Shown: positions 1 through 6,593, counted from the first letter of the stretch. The stretch: DNA of 10,386 bases from JAVEYA01 sp034003745 (GCA_034003745.1 JAVEYA010000085.1:1-10386); one strand, 5' to 3'. Notes: generated by a model from the letters alone, not told the origin. Numbers and translations are program-made.

Positions 1-298
1 GGAAGGCCAGGCTGACGGTTCTTAAACCGGAACCGCAGACTTTGTTGACGGTCATGGTGGGAACTTCTACCGGAATACCCGCTTTTAATGCGGCCTGACG
101 GGAGACGTTCTGGCCTTGACCGGCCTGCAGGACGCAGCCGAAGAATACTTCGTCCACCTGCTCAGGGTTCACTTTTGCTCTGACTAAGGCTTCTTTGATT
201 ACTACGCTGCCTAATTCGACGGCGCTAATATCGGTAAGAGAGCCTCCAAAGGACCCGATGGCTGTTCTCACAGCGCTCGCGATTACGACTTTTCCCAT
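1..298 (-). CDS. atoB: Acetyl-CoA acetyltransferase (thiolase), N-terminal part, cut by window edge
   Basis: Ninety-nine codons of a thiolase are visible before the gene leaves the window. The protein begins MGKVVIASAVRTAIGSFGG, the standard thiolase opening, and contains NKVCGSGL with Cys88, the residue that carries the acyl group in the family. The ATG at 298 follows AAAAGGAGAG at a normal distance. Thiolases of this class condense two acetyl-CoA to acetoacetyl-CoA or run the reverse cleavage in the cytoplasm. The direction here is inferred: next to a CoA-transferase and an uptake system, cleavage of acetoacetyl-CoA to acetyl-CoA is plausible, but butyrate or polyhydroxybutyrate synthesis is also possible. 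The gene lies 130 bases downstream of the reductase gene on the same strand and is probably in its operon, with a structured leader between them. The His and second Cys of the active site lie outside the window. Confidence 0.93.
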   Translation of the reverse strand, partial: MGKVVIASAVRTAIGSFGGSLTDISAVELGSVVIKEALVRAKVNPEQVDEVFFGCVLQAGQGQNVSRQAALKAGIPVEVPTMTVNKVCGSGLRTVSLAF

Positions 299-303
299 TT
301 TTC

Positions 304-379
304 TCTCTCCTTTTATCTATTTAATTTATAAGGAGAGACAAGCAACAGCATCTATCACCATTATTTTCTTGTCTCTCCT
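304..379 (-). promoter_or_regulatory. Thiolase leader with two competing hairpins
   Basis: In the leftward transcript, AGGAGAGACAAG (379-368) can pair perfectly over 12 bases with CTTGTCTCTCCT (342-331), with a 25-base loop. The second arm plus its next base can instead pair over 9 bases (338-330) with AAGGAGAGA (312-304), which is the thiolase ribosome binding site. The two pairings exclude each other. An 11-codon reading frame (ATG at 361, stop at 326) begins in the first loop and runs through the second arm. Neither arm is followed by a U-run, so this is not an ordinary terminator. A role in translational control or mRNA stability is inference; the repeat of a purine-rich site could also be chance. 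Confidence 0.4.
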
Positions 380-428
380 CTTGTTTTCCCCCTAAAGCAT
401 TCCTACAACTTTTCTTAAATTCCTTTTT

Positions 429-1172
429 TTATAAGACGATGCCGCCGTCTACGCTTAAGACAGCGCCGGTGACATAAGCTGCTTCATCGGAAGCTAAGAA
501 GACAAACGCATTGGCGATATCTTCGACGGAACCCAACCGGCCGAGCGGAACTTTGGCTCTGATGCCATCCAGAACTTTTTCAGGCATTTTGGCCACCATC
601 GGAGTAGCGATAAATCCAGGTGCAACCGCTGCGACTCTGACGCCTTTCGGGGCTAATTCCTTGCTCCAGGTCTTGGTCATGCCGATAACGCCCCACTTGG
701 CTGCCGCATAGTTGGTCTGGCCGAAGTTGCCATAGATGCCGACTACGGACGAGGTGTTGATGATAACGCCGCTTTCCTGGGCGAGCATGATTTCGGCGGC
801 TTTCTGGCCGACCATGAAGACGCCCTTTAAGTTGATGTCAATAACATTGTCCCATTGTTCTTCCGTCATTTTGACAAATCTGGCGTCTGCGGTGATGCCG
901 GCGTTGTTAGCCAGGATATCTACGCGGCCGTATTTGTCTACTGCTTCTTTAAAGAGATTGTCCACATCAGCCTTTTTGCTGACGTCGCAGCGTACGGCAT
1001 AGGCTTCCCCGCCGGCTGCTTTGATGTCGTCCACGACCTTTTGTACTTTCTCCAATGTTCTGGCGCAACCTACTACTTTGGCGCCCTGCGCCGCATAAGC
1101 TTTGGCGATCGCTTCGCCGATTCCGTCCCCTGCTCCGGTGACAATAGCCACCTTACCCTGTAATCTACTCAT
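429..1172 (-). CDS. fabG: SDR-family 3-ketoacyl/acetoacetyl-CoA reductase (FabG/PhaB-like)
   Basis: A 247-residue short-chain dehydrogenase/reductase, the normal length for FabG, PhaB and 3-hydroxybutyrate dehydrogenases. Visible motifs are the nucleotide-binding TGAGDGIG (12-19), Asp63, NNAG (89-92), and the catalytic set Ser142, Tyr155, Lys159 in NYAAAKWG. The ending VDGGIVL is typical of the family. The frame stays open upstream to 1232, but the ATG at 1172 has GGAGG nine bases before it and gives the family start MSRLQGKVAIVTGA. It sits between a CoA-transferase gene and a thiolase gene, so its likely substrate is a CoA ester or free C4 acid (acetoacetyl-CoA/3-hydroxybutyryl-CoA, or 3-hydroxybutyrate) rather than acyl-ACP. 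No acyl carrier protein or other fatty-acid gene is nearby. Cofactor preference and exact substrate cannot be decided from sequence. The fabG symbol reflects family only. Confidence 0.9.
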   Translation of the reverse strand: MSRLQGKVAIVTGAGDGIGEAIAKAYAAQGAKVVGCARTLEKVQKVVDDIKAAGGEAYAVRCDVSKKADVDNLFKEAVDKYGRVDILANNAGITADARFVKMTEEQWDNVIDINLKGVFMVGQKAAEIMLAQESGVIINTSSVVGIYGNFGQTNYAAAKWGVIGMTKTWSKELAPKGVRVAAVAPGFIATPMVAKMPEKVLDGIRAKVPLGRLGSVEDIANAFVFLASDEAAYVTGAVLSVDGGIVL

Positions 1173-1250
1173 TTCTTTTTCCTCCTTCTTTCCTTTTGAT
1201 AGATAATATAATCCCCCAATTTGGCAAAACATAACATTTTATACTTTTTA

Positions 1251-1268
1251 TGATGCCTTTTGGCACCA
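1251..1268 (-). other. Small hairpin just after the pct stop codon
   Basis: In the leftward RNA, TGGTGCC (1268-1262) pairs with GGCATCA (1257-1251) around an AAAA loop, with one G-U pair. It lies directly behind the pct stop codon and has no U-run after it. It looks more like an intercistronic mRNA hairpin than a terminator, consistent with read-through from pct into the reductase gene 97 bases downstream. Confidence 0.35.
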
Positions 1269-1269
1269 T

Positions 1270-2826
1270 TTATATCTTTAAACCCATAATTCCTGAATTG
1301 AAGATTGATGGATTCATTTCTATCAAGTTCTTGGAGATAAGAGGTTTAAATCCCATTTGATTCAATACATCCTTTTCCAGGTCGATTCCAGGCGCTATTT
1401 CGATTAACTCCATTCCGGCGGAAGTCAGTTTAAAGACGGCTCTCTCGGTAATATAGAGGACTTCCTGTCCGACTTGCGCGGCATATTTTCCGCTGTAGGA
1501 AACCTGTTCAACCGCCTGAACCAGTTTCTTGGATTTTCCTTCATTCACGATAACAAGCTTATTATTCTCACACTTTACTTCCAAGCCGCCTGCTGTAAAT
1601 GTGCCGCAGAAAATAACCTTCTTGGCGTTCTGAGTGATATTGACGAATCCACCCACGCCGGCGATTCTCGGCCCAAACTTGCTGACATTGACGTTACCGG
1701 AAGCATCGGCTTCAGCCATACCCAGGCAAGCCAGGTCCAATCCGCCGCCGTCATAGAAGTCAAACTGATAGCCCTGATCCATGATGGCCTCAGGATTGAT
1801 CGAAGCGCCGAAAGCGAGTCCTCCCTGCGGCACGCCGCCGATAGGTCCTGCTTCTACAGTCAGCGTCATGGTATTGCCGATGCCTTCTTCATTGGCTACC
1901 GCGGCAACGCCCTCAGGCATGCCTATTCCCAAATTGACAATGGCGTCTGGGATCAATTCCATAGCCGCCCGGCGAGCTACAATTTTCCTTTCGCTCATAG
2001 GAATGGTTTTGACGGCAGACAAGGGCAAACGAACTTCTCCTGTAAAGGAAGGATTGTACTGCTCCAGGAAATACTGCATGTGGTTTTCCGGCTTGGCTAC
2101 CACCACCGCGTCTACATAAATGCCGGGAATCTTCACCAGTTTGGGGTCCAGGGAGCCAAACTGGGCAATTCTCTCCACCTGTACGATGACAATGCCTCCG
2201 GAATTCTTGGCGGCCAGGGCAATGGAAAGCGCCTCCAGCGGCATAGCTTCTTTTTCCATGGAGATATTGCCTTTTTCGTCGGCGGTAGTGCCTCTGACGA
2301 TGGCCACATCGATGGGGAATGCATGGTATAGAAGCCATTCGCGGCCGCGCAGGTTCACCAGCTCGACCAGGTCTTCCGTCGTTACGGGATTGAGCTTTCC
2401 GCCCTCCACACGCGGGTCGGCCAGAGTCATTAAACCAACATGCGTAATGGTTCCCGGCTTACCGGCGGCAATATCGCGAAACAGATGAGACATGACGCCC
2501 TGCGGGAAATTATAAGCCTCGACCTTATCGGCCACTGCCAGCGCTCCGAGTTTGGGCGCCAGATTCCAGTGTCCTCCGACGACTCTTTTCACGAGTCCCT
2601 CATGACCGTAATGGTTAAGGCCTTTATCCTTGCCGTCACCCTGTCCGGCCGCATAGGCCAGCGTCAAATCGCGGGGATGTCCGGTTTCCAGGAAAGACTT
2701 TTCCACCGTGATGGAGATTTCTTCCGGATGGGCGAATCCGACAAATCCGGCTACGCCTACGGTTGCGCCGTCTTTAATCAGCTTGACAGCTTCTTCAGCT
2801 GTATAGAACTTGTTTTTGCCTGACAC
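1270..2826 (-). CDS. pct: Propionate CoA-transferase-type family I CoA-transferase (fused alpha/beta)
   Basis: A 518-residue CoA-transferase with both halves in one chain, close to the usual length of propionate CoA-transferases (about 517-525). The N-terminal half carries GFVGFAHPEEI and the C-terminal half VEAGPIGGVPQGG, FYDGGGLDLACLG and FGPRIAGVGGFVNITQN. Glu325 in VEAGPIGG matches the glutamate that forms the glutamyl-CoA thioester in this family (Glu324 in the Clostridium propionicum enzyme, from memory). Such enzymes move CoA between acetyl- or propionyl-CoA and short acids such as lactate, propionate, acrylate, 3-hydroxybutyrate or acetoacetate. The frame extends to an ATG at 2880, but the GTG at 2826 has AAAGGTGG seven bases upstream and aligns with the family start, so I chose it. 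The gene follows dctM by 214 bases containing a terminator and a possible promoter, so it can probably be expressed separately from the transporter. YdiF-like acetoacetate transferase activity is the main alternative. Confidence 0.92.
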   Translation of the reverse strand: MSGKNKFYTAEEAVKLIKDGATVGVAGFVGFAHPEEISITVEKSFLETGHPRDLTLAYAAGQGDGKDKGLNHYGHEGLVKRVVGGHWNLAPKLGALAVADKVEAYNFPQGVMSHLFRDIAAGKPGTITHVGLMTLADPRVEGGKLNPVTTEDLVELVNLRGREWLLYHAFPIDVAIVRGTTADEKGNISMEKEAMPLEALSIALAAKNSGGIVIVQVERIAQFGSLDPKLVKIPGIYVDAVVVAKPENHMQYFLEQYNPSFTGEVRLPLSAVKTIPMSERKIVARRAAMELIPDAIVNLGIGMPEGVAAVANEEGIGNTMTLTVEAGPIGGVPQGGLAFGASINPEAIMDQGYQFDFYDGGGLDLACLGMAEADASGNVNVSKFGPRIAGVGGFVNITQNAKKVIFCGTFTAGGLEVKCENNKLVIVNEGKSKKLVQAVEQVSYSGKYAAQVGQEVLYITERAVFKLTSAGMELIEIAPGIDLEKDVLNQMGFKPLISKNLIEMNPSIFNSGIMGLKI

Positions 2827-2847
2827 TTCAACACCACCTTTGTCTAT

Positions 2848-2873
2848 ATTGTAACACCTGGCACATGTGTTAC
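2848..2873 (-). promoter_or_regulatory. Possible pct promoter with overlapping inverted-repeat operator
   Basis: Reading leftward, TGTTACAAT forms an extended -10 element (TG-N-TACAAT, hexamer 2853-2848) about 20 bases before the GTG start of pct. No good -35 hexamer is present, which would fit an activated or weak promoter. Overlapping it is a perfect 7-base inverted repeat, GTAACAC-N9-GTGTTAC (2851-2873), positioned where a bound protein would cover the spacer and -10. The core also resembles a site in the dctP leader (6297-6313). The function is inferred. Confidence 0.4.
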
Positions 2874-2935
2874 ACACCATGAAGCTCCTGAAGCGTTCAT
2901 TATGCGGGTACTTTCAAAGATATTCTGCTGATTAG

Positions 2936-2997
2936 CCGGCAAAAAAGATAAACCGGACCTTCAAAAATTTGAAGGCTTCAAAGATTTGAAGGTCTGG
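2936..2997 (-). terminator. Rho-independent terminator after dctM, with nested arms
   Basis: In the leftward RNA a stem of 12 paired positions out of 13 (2997-2985 with 2965-2953) is followed by TTTATCTTTTTT, a good U-tract. It lies about 45 bases past the dctM stop. The 19-base loop is itself built of the same TTTGAAG/CTTCAAA units, so several hairpins are possible. It probably ends or reduces transcription of dctPQM before pct. Confidence 0.72.
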
Positions 2998-3040
2998 CAT
3001 GGCATGTTAGGTGTTTCAATTCTGATTTTTTACAATGTCC

Positions 3041-4363
3041 TCAACCGGTAAACTTGTTGGGCATCCACATGACTATGTCCGGGAAAATCGTCAGGAAGAC
3101 GGAGACTATCAAAATGATAATAATGAACGGTACTACACCCTTGTAGATATGTGTCAGCGTCATGCCGGGAGGCGCAATGCCCTTCAGATAGAAGATCGAA
3201 TAGGCAAAGGGCGGCGTCAGGAAGGATGTCTGCATAACTACGCAGTTCATAATAGAAAACCAGACCGGGTCGAAGCCGAGTTCTACGGCAATAGGCGTAA
3301 ACAGCGGTACGCAGATCATAACAATGCCGATCCAGTCAATGAACGCGCCCATGAGGAAGATGATGGCCCACATAACGGCCAGGATACCCCATTTACCGCC
3401 GGGAAGACCCATCAGGACGTCTTCAACAACCTGCCCGCAGCCCAGTCTCATAAATACGCTGGTAAAGAAGGCGGCGCCGACCATAACGCACAGAACCATA
3501 GCGGTCGTCGTTACGGTATTGATGCAGGCTTCCTTAATGGACTTCCAGGTCAGGCCTTTGTAAGCCAATGCCAGCAGGCAAGCGGCAAAAGCGCCCACGG
3601 CCGCGGCTTCTGTCGGAGAGGCAATTCCGAAGAAAATGGAGCCTAATACGGCAAGAATAATGGCGCACACCGGGACTACCGAGACAAACAGCATTTTAAT
3701 TTTATCGGCAAGTGAATATTTGTCCAGCAATTCTTTTTCAATAGCCGGACCCATTTTCGGGTTGACATAGCATCTGACTAAGATATAGGCGATGTAGCAA
3801 AGCGAAAGAATGAAACCTGGTACAAACGCGCCAATCAGCATCTTACCGACGGAAACGCCGGCAGTAGGCGCATAAACCAGAATCATGATGCTCGGCGGAA
3901 TCAGGATACCCAGTGCGCCGCCGGCGCAGATAGATCCGGCCACCATGACCTTGTCATATTCATATTTCATCATTGACGGCAGCGACATCATGCCCATCGT
4001 AACAACCGTCGCGCCGACAACACCGGTGGAGGCGGCAAACACGGTACAGGCCAGGATGGTTGCCACAGCCAGGCCCCCGCGCAGTCCGCCGAAGAGCACG
4101 AACATGGCGTCATACAAACGCGTGGCCAGACCGGATTTCTCGACGATAACGCCCATGAAGATAAACAGCGGTATGGCTACCAGAATATAGTCGGAGAAGG
4201 TAACGTGCATACGCAGCATAAAGGTGGCGCCAATCTGCGGGCCGACAAAAATGACCCCGAAGATGGTGGCCACAGCGGCGAGTGACAAGCCAATCGGAAA
4301 ATTCAGCAATATTATGGCAATTAAAACTGCCAGCATCAAAAAGGTCAACATTCCAGCACTCAC
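3041..4363 (-). CDS. dctM: TRAP transporter large permease subunit DctM
   Basis: A 440-residue, strongly hydrophobic protein with the many membrane segments expected of DctM, at normal length for the family. Typical signatures are LVAIPLFIFMGVIVEKSG (61-78), GLAVATILACTVFAASTGVVGA (glycine/threonine-rich, about 97-118) and AGGALGILIPPS (147-158). DctM forms the cation-coupled translocation channel, taking ligand from the periplasmic or extracytoplasmic binding protein DctP. The GTG start at 4363 overlaps the stop of dctQ by four bases (GTGA), and AAGGTG lies seven bases before it; ATG at 4351 is the alternative. The overlap implies translational coupling and a fixed ratio with DctQ. A terminator follows the gene. 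The substrate is not set by this subunit; see dctP. Confidence 0.95.
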   Translation of the reverse strand: MSAGMLTFLMLAVLIAIILLNFPIGLSLAAVATIFGVIFVGPQIGATFMLRMHVTFSDYILVAIPLFIFMGVIVEKSGLATRLYDAMFVLFGGLRGGLAVATILACTVFAASTGVVGATVVTMGMMSLPSMMKYEYDKVMVAGSICAGGALGILIPPSIMILVYAPTAGVSVGKMLIGAFVPGFILSLCYIAYILVRCYVNPKMGPAIEKELLDKYSLADKIKMLFVSVVPVCAIILAVLGSIFFGIASPTEAAAVGAFAACLLALAYKGLTWKSIKEACINTVTTTAMVLCVMVGAAFFTSVFMRLGCGQVVEDVLMGLPGGKWGILAVMWAIIFLMGAFIDWIGIVMICVPLFTPIAVELGFDPVWFSIMNCVVMQTSFLTPPFAYSIFYLKGIAPPGMTLTHIYKGVVPFIIIILIVSVFLTIFPDIVMWMPNKFTG

Positions 4364-4905
4364 CAGTTCACACCTTCTTTCTGCTCATCCAGCAACTGTC
4401 TGCCGGTGAAAACAAAATATACGCTCTTTAAAAATTCCGAGACGCCCTGGATCATAAACAGAATGACGCCTACCATCATCCAGGTTTTATACGGATAGAT
4501 GGGAGGCATGGAACCGGCAGTGGACCTCTCAAGGATTTTCCAGGAGTATTGCACGTTAATAAACATTTGATTTACAATATTGCCCCAAGTTGGAAAAAAG
4601 AGCGCCAGCATAAATACGCAGAAAATCGCGGAGCCGACTCTCTTAGGCATAAAGCCGGCAAACAAATCAACGCTGACATGACCGCCTTTTTTCCAGGTAT
4701 AGGCGAAGCCGTACAAAACAAGTATACTGCTGATGAAGTAAGTTGCATCGAAGCTCCAGATATTCGGTCTACCTATGATATACCGGCAAACAACTTCGTA
4801 GCACAACTGTAAAATCAGCAGGATGGCAAGGTATGAAAGAATTCTGGCTATTTTTTCATTGACTGTGTCAATTACCGTTACAATAGTCTTCACTGTAATG
4901 TGCAT
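4360..4905 (-). CDS. dctQ: TRAP transporter small membrane subunit DctQ
   Basis: A 181-residue protein with about four hydrophobic segments (near 22-35, 52-70, 92-112 and 138-160), the size and layout of DctQ. Family-like elements are YEVVCRYIIGRPNIWSFD (36-53), with Glu37 and Arg41, and GGHVSVDLF (74-82), with His76 and Asp80. The second element usually reads W-x-x-E in relatives; here an Asp follows the Trp. DctQ binds DctM and is needed for transport. ATG at 4905 has AAGGA eight bases upstream, with a second purine run (AGAGG) almost touching the start. A strong stem-loop separates it from dctP, 116 bases upstream, and its stop overlaps the dctM start. Confidence 0.9.
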   Translation of the reverse strand: MHITVKTIVTVIDTVNEKIARILSYLAILLILQLCYEVVCRYIIGRPNIWSFDATYFISSILVLYGFAYTWKKGGHVSVDLFAGFMPKRVGSAIFCVFMLALFFPTWGNIVNQMFINVQYSWKILERSTAGSMPPIYPYKTWMMVGVILFMIQGVSEFLKSVYFVFTGRQLLDEQKEGVNW

Positions 4906-4939
4906 ACCTCTTTTCCTTACTTAATTTTTTACAAAAGGG

Positions 4940-4972
4940 CGGTTACGCCCGGGATAAGCCCGGGCGTAACCG
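4940..4972 (-). other. Strong intercistronic stem-loop between dctP and dctQ
   Basis: A perfect 14-bp GC-rich stem (4940-4953 with 4959-4972) with a 5-base loop lies 50 bases past the dctP stop. The following bases in the leftward RNA are CCCTTTTGTAAAAAATT, a weak U-tract. Stem-loops at this position in binding-protein operons are known to protect the upstream message and let only part of transcription proceed, giving more binding protein than permease. That role is inferred here. Confidence 0.7.
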
Positions 4973-5021
4973 TGCCTTAAGAGCAGTCCGAATATTCGAC
5001 TTCAGACTACATTAAACCTGC

Positions 5022-6176
5022 TTATTTCTTGTAAGAACCGAACTCTCTGTCTGCATCAGCAACAATCGGACGCTCGGGGACGAGGAACCATTCATAGTCG
5101 GAATAGGCTGCAAAGAAGTCTTTGTATTCCTGCCAAGCTTTTTTGGCCATCGCGTTTGATTCAACAGACTTGTCGATGTAATTCCAGGACAGTTCTCTGA
5201 TTTCGTGCTGGTCTTCTACGCTGAACTTGGTGAGGGTCCACTTGCTGCCGGGGGCATTCCACTCACGGAGAACCTTGATATCCTCAACGGAACCGAGAGT
5301 CCAGCTCCACATGGAGGACTCAACGCAAGCGAATTCGAGCATCTTCTGGTATTCGGGAGGCAGAGCGTCCCAGGACTTCTTGTTCACGCCCAGTTCGAAG
5401 TTACAGGTCGGCTGGTGCATGCCGGGGCCGCCGATGAACGTGGAAACTTCGTGGAAGCCCATTTGCTTGTTAACGAAGGGAATGTTGAATTCAACGGCGT
5501 CAATAACGCCTTTTTCCATGGAAGGATACAGTTCCGGGGAAGGCAGCAGGGTTACGGCAACGCCTACGCCTCTGAGGATTTCACCCCACCAGCCGGGAGC
5601 ACGGTATTTCAGGGAGTTGAAGTCTTCGATTACATAAACGGGCTTATTGGAGTGAACCAGAACTTCGGGGTGGGTGATGCCGCAGGGGAAGATTTTAATG
5701 TTGGACTGCAGCTCATCATACATTTGCTGCTGATATTCTTTACCGCCGCCGGCATACATCCAGGCCATGTGAGCGGCCGGTTCCATACCCATCGGGACCG
5801 AAGCGAACAGCGGAGCAGCCGGATGCTGGTTTACCCAGTAAGCTGTCCAGCTGTGATAAGCGTCAATCGTACCGGCTTTGCAGGCGTCCATTACTTCCAG
5901 AGAACCTACAATAGCGCCCGCGGGCAGAACTTCGATGTCGAATTTGCCGCCGCTCATTGCGCGGACGTCGTCAGCAACTCTGATAGCCATGTCATGAATC
6001 AGCCAGCCAACGCTCCAACCGGTTTGCAGAGTCCACTTGACTTCCGGCAGGCCATTGTCCCCGCCGTTAGCAGCCGGAGCAGCCGGGGTCGAAGAACCGC
6101 CACCGCATCCTGCCAGTGCAAAGGAGAAAATTAAAAGTACTGCAATCAGGCCTACAAACTTTCTGTTTCTACTCAA
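5022..6176 (-). CDS. dctP: TRAP transporter substrate-binding lipoprotein DctP
   Basis: A 384-residue binding protein with a lipoprotein signal: basic MSRNRK, a hydrophobic stretch, then LAGC with lipidated Cys24 and a flexible Gly/Ser/Pro/Ala linker to about residue 43. The mature part is DctP-family. KYRAPGWWG (190-198) holds Arg192, equivalent to the arginine that binds the ligand carboxylate, and IDAVEFNIPFVNKQMGF (225-241) resembles the 2-oxoacid/lactate-binding branch (TakP, LacP) rather than the dicarboxylate branch. I infer a monocarboxylate such as lactate, a 2-oxoacid or a 3-hydroxyacid. The start is TTG at 6176, with GGAGG nine bases before it; the ATG nearer the binding site is out of frame and stops at once. 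It is the first gene of the leftward operon, behind a sigma-54 element and a leader of about 275 bases. Confidence 0.93.
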   Translation of the reverse strand: MSRNRKFVGLIAVLLIFSFALAGCGGGSSTPAAPAANGGDNGLPEVKWTLQTGWSVGWLIHDMAIRVADDVRAMSGGKFDIEVLPAGAIVGSLEVMDACKAGTIDAYHSWTAYWVNQHPAAPLFASVPMGMEPAAHMAWMYAGGGKEYQQQMYDELQSNIKIFPCGITHPEVLVHSNKPVYVIEDFNSLKYRAPGWWGEILRGVGVAVTLLPSPELYPSMEKGVIDAVEFNIPFVNKQMGFHEVSTFIGGPGMHQPTCNFELGVNKKSWDALPPEYQKMLEFACVESSMWSWTLGSVEDIKVLREWNAPGSKWTLTKFSVEDQHEIRELSWNYIDKSVESNAMAKKAWQEYKDFFAAYSDYEWFLVPERPIVADADREFGSYKK

Positions 6177-6296
6177 TTATCTCTACCTCCATTTTTACAT
6201 TTTACCTTTTTCAAGGTATAACAACCTGCTTAAAACTTGGTCCACACGACAACTGCTGGGAATCACCCCCTTCAAGATAGCCGTAGTATTTATAAC

Positions 6297-6313
6297 CTTG
6301 TGCCAAGTGTTAC
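6297..6313 (-). promoter_or_regulatory. dctP leader motif shared with the pct upstream site
   Basis: CTTGTGCCAAGTGTTAC on the plus strand matches 15 of 17 bases of CATGTGCCAGGTGTTAC on the minus strand upstream of pct (2867-2851). In the leftward direction it is followed by TTATAAAT, a possible -10, so it may mark a second, local promoter for dctP. A common regulator is inferred from two copies only. Confidence 0.35.
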
Positions 6314-6460
6314 CGAAAGTAAGGACCTCAAATATAACGGGAATGTAACTATTATTGCAATTATTTTATAATTCTATATTATACGATAAATCTAAGATAG
6401 GCAATAGCAAAATAACCAAGCCGCCATGTGCAATAATATTAATAATATCTATTAATAAGC

Positions 6461-6478
6461 TTGCAACTATTATGCCAA
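6461..6478 (-). promoter_or_regulatory. Sigma-54 (-24/-12) promoter for the dctPQM operon
   Basis: Reading leftward the sequence is TTGGCATAATAGTTGCAA. Against the consensus YTGGCACGNNNNTTGCW it has the invariant GG and GC exactly ten bases apart, all of TTGGCA and all of TTGCA, differing only at C7 and the variable G8. Transcription should start near 6451, leaving a leader of about 275 bases before the TTG start of dctP. A gene for a sigma-54 activator diverges from the same region, which strongly supports the call. Confidence 0.78.
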
Positions 6479-6523
6479 CAAATTAATCGTTTCGCCTTTT
6501 GCAGCCTAGCTCTTAGCGCGGCA

Positions 6524-6540
6524 TGACCTGTTTGAAGTCA
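6524..6540. promoter_or_regulatory. Inverted repeat TGACCT-N5-AAGTCA, possible activator site
   Basis: The half-sites TGACCT and TGACTT (reverse complement of AAGTCA) agree at five of six bases around a 5-base spacer. Flanking CGCG runs on both sides (6517-6520 and 6541-6544) add further symmetry. It lies about 45-60 bases upstream of the sigma-54 -24 element, in a position possible for activator binding. No protein can be assigned from sequence. Confidence 0.35.
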
Positions 6541-6577
6541 CGCGATATTTAAATCAAATTGTATATATATAAATATT

Positions 6578-6593
6578 GTCTAATTAATTAGAC
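6578..6593. promoter_or_regulatory. Perfect 16-bp palindrome, candidate upstream activator site
   Basis: GTCTAATTAATTAGAC is a perfect palindrome centred about 135 bases upstream of the predicted sigma-54 transcription start. Fis-type HTH domains of sigma-54 activators bind such dyad sites as upstream activating sequences, usually 80-200 bases away. It also lies about 38 bases upstream of the TATAAT of the regulator's own promoter, so it could serve in autoregulation. Being AT-rich, it could also suit a MarR-type regulator. Confidence 0.5.

Noticed and set aside
1173..1269. A separate promoter for the SDR gene (TATATT and TATAAA in the gap)
   Set aside because: No -35 element stands at 16-18 bases from either hexamer; AT-rich sequence alone explains them.
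2859..2875. TGGCAC-N5-TTACA on the plus strand upstream of pct as a sigma-54 promoter
   Set aside because: It points away from pct and toward the dctM terminator, and lacks the -12 GC.
2827..2880. An 18-residue N-terminal extension of the CoA-transferase starting at ATG 2880, with three Cys residues and an AGGAG four bases upstream
   Set aside because: The GTG at 2826 has a better-spaced AAAGGTGG and matches the family start. The extension overlaps the candidate promoter and inverted repeat.
5205..6134. A 309-codon plus-strand frame opposite dctP, and similar long frames opposite pct, dctM and the activator gene
   Set aside because: Each is antisense to a gene with clear family motifs, lacks a convincing ribosome site and shows no recognisable domain.
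6290..6308. TTGGCACAAGGTTATAA (leftward) as a sigma-54 promoter of dctP
   Set aside because: The -24 half is perfect, but the required GC of the -12 half is replaced by TA. The site at 6461-6478 is far better.
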